Shown here: positions 24,926-34,600 of the stretch, piece after piece
How positions within the stretch are numbered: the first letter of the stretch is position 1
Layout of the letters: each line of letters begins with the position of its first letter
Source: Scandinavium manionii
GTDB lineage: Bacteria; Pseudomonadota; Gammaproteobacteria; Enterobacterales; Enterobacteriaceae
Length of the DNA stretch: 54,338 bases
Assembly: GCF_024764775.1 (NCBI RefSeq)
Contig: NZ_JALIGC010000027.1
Span: 1-54,338, forward strand
Direction: 5' to 3'
The notes under the pieces: model-generated
Told to the model about the DNA's origin: nothing
Database searches by the model: none
What the model saw: only the letters and a program-made list of their open reading frames with translations
Program-made: the position numbers and the translations under genes

Positions 24926-25646
24926 GTCTGGCACCACCATTCATTCCCTCGCTAACAATTAATTAAAGCCGAAATACAATTACTCATCAAAAAATAATTA
25001 ACCCGATCATTAATATCATTAGAATCTTCATGATATATCATGTAGTCCTTATGGTAGCTTAATTAACGCTATTATTCACGGTCTCGTGTAAAGGGACCGG
25101 GATCGCATATGAAGGGAATATTTAAAACAATAATGGGGCATTTCTCTCGCAAAACCTTCGTTCAACACATAAGAACTGATAACCATTACCCCTGACCGCC
25201 TCTCAGAAACAACTTCCTTTTATGCAGTAACACCATCAACATTTCAACAAGTTAAAACAAAACCACCCCACGCCGCACGCATTCACCCTCCTCAAATAGA
25301 CCCGCCAACTCGACATCTCAGGTACTAAAAGTTCATTTTTACTAAAGCAAAGTTAACCGTTGCTTAATTTGCGCATTCTTTCGTTTCTGTCTATATCATG
25401 ATCAGTACACACAGCAATATTAAGCCGATAAAAAACAGGGGCTTTCGTCTCAGGACAATTCACGTCAGACCTGCCGCACAATTTAATTATTCACTGCTTT
25501 TAATAGCAATGGACTTGCTCGCTAAAAATTTAGGATAAGGAGTAATTCATTTAAGGCATTAACTGCGGGAATACGTTTTATCGTGCGGCGTCGAAACCTT
25601 GTTTGTAAAAACGGTACCACCACTATCGTTGAATGGAGTGATAACC
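24926..25646 (+). promoter_or_regulatory. Long AT-rich regulatory region before bapA
   Basis: About 720 bases without a convincing gene, clearly AT-richer than both neighbours, as expected for an H-NS-silenced and multiply regulated adhesin promoter. It holds a perfect 14-base palindrome CATGATATATCATG (25029-25042). In Salmonella the equivalent region responds to CsgD; no clear CsgD site can be claimed here. One tiny frame is noted separately. Confidence 0.5.
25109..25195 (+). CDS. Possible 28-residue small protein (speculative)
   Basis: An ATG with AAAGGGA and GGGA some 10-20 bases upstream opens a 28-codon frame (MKGIFKTIMGHFSRKTFVQH...) ending in TGA. It is basic with no hydrophobic stretch. 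I recognise no family. It may be a leader or chance; only conservation in relatives would decide. Confidence 0.2.
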   Translation: MKGIFKTIMGHFSRKTFVQHIRTDNHYP

Positions 25647-28600
25647 ATGCGTCCTGTTACTATTATTTCCGAATTGACTGGCGTCTCCAGCACTGTTCAA
25701 GCCTCTGAAGTAACCCTCACGGCGCCATCCATTGTGAAGCTTCAGCTCGAGCGCTCGGATATCGCCTCTATCACTCGCTCTGGCCAGGATATGGTCATCA
25801 AGCTCAACACGGGCGAGACCTTCACCGTCCGCAATTTTTATGTTGAGAACGCGCAGGGCGCAAACCACCTTGTTCTTGAAGACAACCACGGTGCCCTCTG
25901 GTGGGTTCAGGACACCGGTGCCGATCTGCATTTCCAGCAAATCGATAATTTTGACGCCTTTATGGTGGCCGAGGGCGATTCCGACGGCGGTGCCATTTGG
26001 CCCTGGGTTCTGGGCGGCGTCGCCGTTGCTGCAGGGATTGGTATCGCAGCAGGTGGCGGTGGTGGTGGTGGCGGTGGTTCCGACGACAATTCTGGCAGTG
26101 GTAATGGCGGCAATGGCAATAACGGAAATGGAAATGGAAATGGAAATGGAAATGGAAATGGAAGTGGAAGTGGAAGTGGAAGTGGAAGTGGAAGTGGAAG
26201 TGGAAGTGGAGATGGAAGCGGGAACGGAAACAACGACAATGGAAACGGGAACGGCAATCCAGATACCACGCCACCTGCAGCGCCAACCAATCTGGGCGTA
26301 TCGCCAGACGGCACAACATTAACCGGTAACGCCGAGCCGGGCAGCGCCGTTGAAGTTAAAGATGCGAATGGGAAGGTCATCGGCAAAGGCACTGCTGACA
26401 GCGACGGGCATTTCAGCATTACGCTCGACAATCCGCAGATCAGCGGTGAACAGCTGACCGTTAACGCCACCGATAAGGCAGGCAACGCGGGTCCGGGGGC
26501 GGTCGTCACGGCCCCTAACGTCGATCTGCCCGAAACGCCGGTGATCCTCAGCGCGGTTGACGATCATGGCTTATTGCCAACTACCCTCAGCAACAATCAG
26601 TACACGAATGACAGTACTCCGATACTGAAAGGCATCGGTACCGCAGGAAGCGTAATCCATATTTTCCAGGACGCCCACCAGATTGGCACCGCCGTGGTAG
26701 GCAGCGATGGCACATGGAGCTTCTCCATCAATTCCCCATTAGCTGAAGGCGCCCATTCCTTCACCGCAATTGCCTTCAATCTGAAGGGTCACAGCCTGGA
26801 GTCCACACACTTTACGTTGACCATCGATACCCAGGCACCGGATGCGCCACAACTTTCTGCCGTCACCGACGATGTCCAGACGATTGTCGGTCCGTTGCAA
26901 GACAAATCCGTGACCGATGACGCCAGACCTACGCTCAACGGTAGGGGTGAAGTGGGCGACACCATCACGGTCTACGATGGACAAACCAAACTGGGCACCA
27001 CCACCGTGGATTCCAGCGGCAACTGGAGCTTTACGCCCTCGCAGCCGCTGGCTGATGGGCCGCACACCCTCACCATTACCCAAACCGATTTAGCCGGGAA
27101 CGTCAGCGAGAATACGACTTCACCCACGTTTACTGTAGATACGACACCGCCGGCCCCTGCCCAGATTACCGACGTGGCGGAAAACGGTGCGACCGTTACC
27201 GGTACCGCAGAAGCGGGCAGTACGGTATCGATTTATGACGATAATAACGTGCTGCTGGGATCGGTTGTGGTGAGTGGCAACGGTGAATTCACCGTCACGC
27301 TCAACCCGGCACAAACGCAAGGCCAGTCGCTGGAAGCGCGCATTCAGGATGCGGCCGGGAACGTCGGACAGCCAACCGACTTCACCGCCTCAGATTCCGG
27401 CTTCCCGGTTCAGCCGATTATCGTCAGCGTCACCGATGATTTCGCGCCGTCCACTGGCAATGTCGCCAGCGGCGGAGACACCAACGACAATACGCCAACG
27501 CTGACCGGCACAGCCGAACCGAACACTACCATCAACATCAGCGATAACGGCATTCTGCTAATTCCATCCGTGACTGCCGATGGTAATGGCAACTGGACCT
27601 TTACCCCCCTGCTGCCGCTGACGGATGGCGATCACGTCTTTACCGCCACCGCCACCAACAACGAGGGCACCAGCGGTCCGTCGACCTCATTCACGGTTGA
27701 TATCGATACCGTGCTGCCAACGTTGAGCGATCTGGCGGTAATCAATCAGGGCCAGATGCTGACTGGCATGACCGAAGCGGGCAGCACAGTGGTGGTGAAA
27801 GACAGCTTAGGCAACCCGCTCGGGACCGCCACCGCCGATCAGGACGGTAAATTCTCCATCACGCTGAGCACGCCAAAAACTAACGGTGAATCGCTGACGG
27901 TTAGCGTGACCGACAAAGCCGCTAACATCGGCGCGTCTGAAACATTCAAGGCGCCGGATACCACCGCGCCGAATCCGCCGACCGGTCTGCTGGTCACGCC
28001 GGACGGCCTGCATGTAACCGGCCAGGCCGAGCCGAAAAGCACCATCACCATTACCGATGGGAATAACAACGTTATCGGCACCGGAACCACCAACGACGCA
28101 GGAAACTTTGTCGCGACGCTGGACACGCCACAGCTCAACGGTGAGGGTTTGCTGGCCATCGCCACCGACGCGGCGAATAACCCAAGCCTGCCTGCGAGCG
28201 TAGTGGCCCCGGATACCACCGCGCCGGATGCGCCATCTGCCCTGGTGGTGAACGAGACCGGGACCCAGTTAACAGGGAAAGCCGAAGCGGGTAGCACGGT
28301 GATTGTGAAAGATCCGGATGGCAACGTGGTGGGCACCGTGAAAGCGGACCCGACGGGCCACTTCACCCTGCCGCTCTCCCCGGCGCAAGATAACGGCGAA
28401 ACCCTGTCGGTGACGGCTACCGATATGTCGAACAATACCAGCCTGCCGGGTATTGCTCATGCGCCAGACATCACCGCCCCGGAGACACCAACCATTCTGC
28501 AAGTGATGGACGACGCGCCGGGGATAGTCGGCGCACTCAATAGCGGAGACACCACCAACGATTCGCAGCCAACACTCTCGGGTAAAGCCGAAGCAGGCTC

Positions 28601-31600
28601 GACGGTCAGCGTCTATGAGAACGGCAATCTGCTTGGCAGGGCCATCATCGACGGTAGCGGCAACTGGAGCTTTACCCCTGACAGCCCGCTGTCTGAAGGC
28701 AGCCATCAGTTTATCGTTACATCCACCGACGCAGCCGGTAACGCCAGCAGTTCAGCGCCGTTCAACATTCTGGTCGATACCGTCGCGCCACAGGTTCCGA
28801 CTATCACGCTGGTGAATGACGATGCACCCGGTATTCTCGGCCCTATTGCAAACACCGGCCTGACCAACGACAACACCCCAACCATCAGCGGCACCGGCCA
28901 GCCAGGATCGATTATCCATCTGTTCGATAATGGTCTTTTGCTCGCCAGTGTCACCGTGACCCCATCCGGCACCTGGAGCTACACCGTACCGGATACGACA
29001 CCGCTGACGGGCACCGATCATTCACTGACCGTCAACGCCAGCGACGACTACGGCAATACCTCCGACGATTCGGCAGCCTGGACCTTCAAACTTGATACCG
29101 AGGCACCCGCCGAGCCCGGCTTTACCGGCCTGACCACTGCAGGTGGCGCGCCAATCGATCCGGGAGCGCTGACCAACGAAACTCAACCGCATATCACCGG
29201 TACTGGCGACGTGGATTCCATCATCACGATTTACGACAATGGCACCGCCATCGGACAGACCACGGTGGGCGGTGACGGCAAATGGGAATTCACGCCAACG
29301 CTGCCGCTGGCGGACAATAAATCGCATCTTCTGACCGCCACCGCCACCGATGACGCAGGAAATGAGAGCACCCCTGCCAGCTTTACGCTGGATATCGATG
29401 CCACGGCTCCGGACGCACCGGTTATCGTGTCGGCCACCATTGAAGGCAGCAACGGCAATATTGTGCTGGCGAACGGCAGCGTGACCAAGGAGACGGAACC
29501 GTTGCTGAGCGGTAACGCCGAACCGAATTCTTCCGTCACGCTTTACAACAACGGCGCGTTCCTGGCGACGGTGCCGACCGACGGCAACGGCGCGTGGAGC
29601 TATTTACCGGGCACCGCCCTGACCGAAGGGCTGCATGTCATCACCGCCACCGCCACCGACGCGGCGGGAAACATCAGCCCTATCTCCAACGGCTTCTCGG
29701 TGCAAATTGATCTCACCGCCCCCGGTATCCCCTCCGCCCCATTGGTCACGGATAATGTCTTGCCGGTGGTCGGAAACATTGCCGATAACGGTTCAACCAA
29801 CGACACGACCCCCACTTTCAGCGGAACGGGTGAAGTGGGCAGCACCATCACGATATACAACGGCACGGATATCATGGGTACTGCTCTTGTCAACGAGAGC
29901 GGCAACTGGAGTTGGACGCCTGGTTCCCCTCTACCGCTCCCAAGTTACTCCATTAGCACCACCGCCACCGATATTGCGGGTAATACCAGTGCGCATTCTC
30001 CGTCGGTCAGCTTCACCATTGATACCGAGGCACCGGCCGCACCGGTTATCAGCTATGCCGAGGATGACGTCGGCCTGCCTGTCCAGGTCACGACCGGCGG
30101 TGTTACGGATGACAACACGCCGGTGCTGCACGGCACCGCCGAGATCGGCAGCACAGTAAACATCTTTAATGGCACCACCCTCGTGGGGACCGCCGTGACG
30201 GATGGCACCGGCAACTGGTCTGTGGCGCTCGGCACGCTGACGGACAACACCTACACCTTCACGGCGGTGGCGACCGACAAAGCGGGCAACCCGAGCGGTA
30301 CATCAAACTCGTTCACTTTGACCGTCGACACGGCGGTGCTGCTGCCGCCAGTCGTGGAGCGCATTATCGATGATTTTGACCCGATCCAGGGCGATCTCAC
30401 CAACGGAATGTTCACTAACGACCAGACGCTGGTGATATCCGGAACCGGTCAGAATGACACCACGGTGGTGATCTACGATAACGGCGTCGAATTGGGTACG
30501 GCAGTTGTCAGCAACGGGCAATGGTCGTTCCCGACCCCGACGCTGACGGTCGATCCGCTGACGGAGACGCAGCACAGCTTTACCTTTACTACCCGAGACG
30601 GGGCCGAGGAAACGGCCCCCACCGCACCGATTGTGATCACGGTGGATATTGCTCCCCCTGCCGATCCTATCGTTGATCTGGTTTCACCCGACGGTACCAC
30701 CGTGACCGGCACGGCAGAAGCCAACTCGACGGTCATCATCGAGAACGCAGCAGGAGAGGTGATTGGTCAAGGTGCAGCGGATGCAGGCGGTAACTTCAGC
30801 GTTACCCTCTCTCCGGCACAAACTGCGGGACAAACGCTGACCGCCATCGATCAGGACCGGGCGGGTAATCAGAGTGATGGGATTGATTTCACCGCCTCCA
30901 ACTCCGGCCTGCCGGATGTGCCGGTGATCACCGAGATCCTCGATAACGTCGATCCTGTAATCGGTGCGATCGCCGCTGGCGGCAGCACCGACGACACCAC
31001 GCCAACCCTGAACGGCACCGCCGATGCCAACGCCACCGTGCACATTTACATCGACGGCAATCCGATTGAAGCAGGCAGCGTTGTCGCGAACGGCAGCGGT
31101 AACTGGAGCTTCACCCTCCCTGCCGACTTGCTGGAGGGGTCGTACAGCTTTACGGTCTCGGCCACTAACGGCCAGGGCACCGGCGGGCTTTCTGCGCCAA
31201 CGACCATTACCGTCGATTTAACCGAGCCGCTGGCACCGACCATCAGCAACGCGACGGACGACGTTGCGGCCACCGTGGGCACCATTGGCAGCGGTCAGTT
31301 GACCAACGATGCGCGCCCAACGCTGAACGGGAGCGGTGAACCGAACGCCACCATCACCGTTTACGATAACGGCGTGGAAATTGGCACCGCTACTGTGAAC
31401 GGCACCGGTACCTGGAGCTTTACGCCAACGAGCGATCTCACGAGCATTTCGCATGACTTCACGGTCACCGCGACGGATGCCGCCGGAAACACCGGGCCAG
31501 CTTCCGGGATCTTCACGCTCAATATTGATGCGATTGCCCCGAACATCCCGACGATCGGCTCGGTGACGAACGACAATGGCACGCTACCAGTGGCAATCAA

Positions 31601-34600
31601 TCCGGGTCAGCCGACCAACGATACGCAGCCGTTGTTGAGCGGCACCGGCGAAATCGGCAGCACCATTACCGTATACGACAACGGCAATGTGCTGGGCACC
31701 GCCGTAGTCGACGAGTCAGGCAACTGGAACCTACCATCGCCGACCGTGCTGACCGAAGGCAATCACAACCTGACCGTCACCGCCACCGATCCGGCGGGCA
31801 ACACCAGCGTACCTTCTGCCGCGTACCCCATTGTTATCGACACCGCACCACCGGCCATCCCGACGTTACTGACCGTCACCGACGATCAGCCGGGCCTCAC
31901 CGGGGCGCTGGTTAACGGCCAGCTGACCAACGACACCACCCCAACCCTCAACGGGCGTGGTGAAGTCGGCGCGACGATCAAAGTCTTCTCCGACGGCGTG
32001 CTGGTCGGCAGCGGCACGGTGGATGGCACGGGGGCGTGGAGCGTGACGCCAACCACGCCGCTGACCAATGGAATACATCAACTGACCGTCAGCCAGACCG
32101 ATCCGGCGGGTAACATCAGCGCCAGTACCGGGGGCTTCACCGTTAACGTTGATGCCAGCGCACCTGGCGCCCCGGTTATCACTTCGGTGGCGGATAACAC
32201 TGCCCCAGTGATTGGCGTCGTCCCGAACGGCGGCAGCACCAACGAAACCCATCCGGCCATCAGTGGGACCGGGGAAGCAGGCTCGACCATTACGCTCTAC
32301 AACGGCACAACGGTGCTCGGCACCACGACCGTTAATGCAGGGGGGAATTGGACCTTTACCCCAACCACCGCGCTGACCAGCGGCACCTGGAACATCACCG
32401 CTACCGCGACCGATGCGGCGGGGAATACCGGGCCGGCATCAGACGCGCGCAGTTTTACCATCGATGTCGCCGCACCGGGCACACCAATCATTACCACGGT
32501 GTTTGACGATCAGGGCCCGGTCACCGGAAACCTGGCTGCCGGGGCAGTAACCGACGATACCCGTCCGGCGATCAGCGGCACCAGTGAAGCCAATGCCTCC
32601 GTCAAAATTTATGACGGCGGTAATCTGGTGACCACCGTCACCGCCGACGGTAACGGCGCATGGAGCTGGACCCCAGGCAGCGCGCTGGCGCAGGGTAGCC
32701 ACACCTTTACGGTCACCGCCACTGATGCAGCGGGCAACATCAGCCTGGCCTCCAACAGCGTGACCTTTGTGGTCGATTCACTGGCGCCGCTGGCGCCAGT
32801 CATCACCTCTCTGGCCGATGACGTTACCCCGGGAATTGGCCCTATTGTGGTCGGCCAGACCACCAACGACAACACGCCAACCGTGAGTGGCACGGCGGAA
32901 ATCGGTGCCACGGTCAACATCTATGATGGCACTACGCTGGTCGGGACCACCACGGCGGATGCGCTCGGCAACTGGATTGTCACCACCTTAGTGCTGGGCG
33001 ATGGGCCACACACGCTGACCGCTAAATCCACCGACGCGGCAGGCAACGTCAGCCCATCATCGGCAGGCTTCGCTATAACCATTGATACAGCGGCTCCGGT
33101 CGCACCGATCTTGCAGTCGGTGACCGACGACGTCACCGGCGGCGCGGTGGGCACACTGACCAACGGCCAGCTCACCAATGACAACAAACCGACGCTGGCT
33201 GGCACTGCCGAAACGGGTAGCACGGTCAGTATTTATGACGGCACAACCCTGCTCGGCACCACCGTCGCCACCGGCGGCGCCTGGAGTTTCACGCCGGGTA
33301 CAGCTCTTTCCGATGGCTCGCACACGCTGATCGTCACCGCCACCGATGCGGGCGGCAACATCAGCCCGGCCACCAGCGGCTTTGTGATAGTGGTCGATGC
33401 CACTGCGCCTGTAACGCCGGTTATCACCACCATCATGGACGATGTGCCGAATATCGTGGGCGCGGTGGGGAATAACCAGCCAACCAACGATGCGCAGCCA
33501 ACGCTGAACGGTTCGGCGGAGGCTAACAGCACGGTAAGGATTTACGACAACGGCACGCTGGTCACCACCGTGACGGCCAATGCATCAGGGGCCTGGACCT
33601 GGACGCCACCAGCGGCTCTCGCGCAGGGAAATCACAGCTACACCGTGACTTCCACCGATGCGGCGGGCAACCTTAGCGGGACCTCTACGGCGGCGGCTAT
33701 TGTGGTGGATACCGTCGCCCCTGGCGCACCGTCGAACCTGGCTGCGAACAGCACCGGGACGCGCATCACCGGCACCGCCGAAGCCAACAGCACCGTGACC
33801 ATCACCAGCAGCACCGGCACGGTTTTAGGAACGGCCACCGCTGACGGTACCGGCGCGTTTACCGTCACGATTTCGCCTGCTCAAACCAGTGGTCAAGCGC
33901 TACTGGCTTTTGCGCAGGATAGAGCGGGTAACGTGGGGATCTCCACGCCATTCACCGCACCAGATACCCGCGTGCCGGATGCGCCGACCATCACCAGCGT
34001 GGTGGACGATGTCGCCAGCTACACCGGTGTGATTGCCAACGGTCAATTGACTAATGACGCACGGCCAACCCTCAACGGGACGGCGCAGGCCAATGCGACG
34101 GTCAATATCTACAACAACGGCACCCTGCTCGGCACCACCACCGCCAATGGCAGCGGCGCCTGGAGCTTCACGCCAACCGCCAACATGACCGAGGGCAGCC
34201 ACGCCTTTACAGCCACGGCAACCAACGCCAACGGCACGGGGGGGGCCTCGTCAACCACCAGCATTAACATTGATACCACTGCGCCATCGGCGCCGGGCAT
34301 CAACATCAGCGCAGACGGCAGCACCCTCAGCGGGACGGCGGAAGCCAACAGCACCATCACCATCACCCTGCCGAATAATGCAGGCACGCTGACCGCCACC
34401 GCGGGCAGCGATGGCAACTGGACCCTCAACCTGCCGGTTCGCCAGATTGAAGGCCAGCATCTAACCGCCACCGCCACCGATGTCGCGGGGAACACCTCCG
34501 GTCAGAGCTCAGTCAACGCGCCAAACCTGCCGCTGTCGGCGGGGGATAACATCACTAACCTGGCGCTGACCTCCACGGCAACCACCACCAATGAGCACCT

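Noticed and set aside
25907..26509. Antisense frames rich in Pro, Phe or His opposite the bapA linker
   Set aside because: They are mirror images of the GGAAAT/GGAAGT repeat and the Ig repeats; no ribosome sites and clear shadow composition.
26263..34510. Regular repeats suggesting a CRISPR-like or satellite array
   Set aside because: The periodicity is that of coding Ig-like domains in one continuous frame; DNA units are diverged and not separated by spacers.
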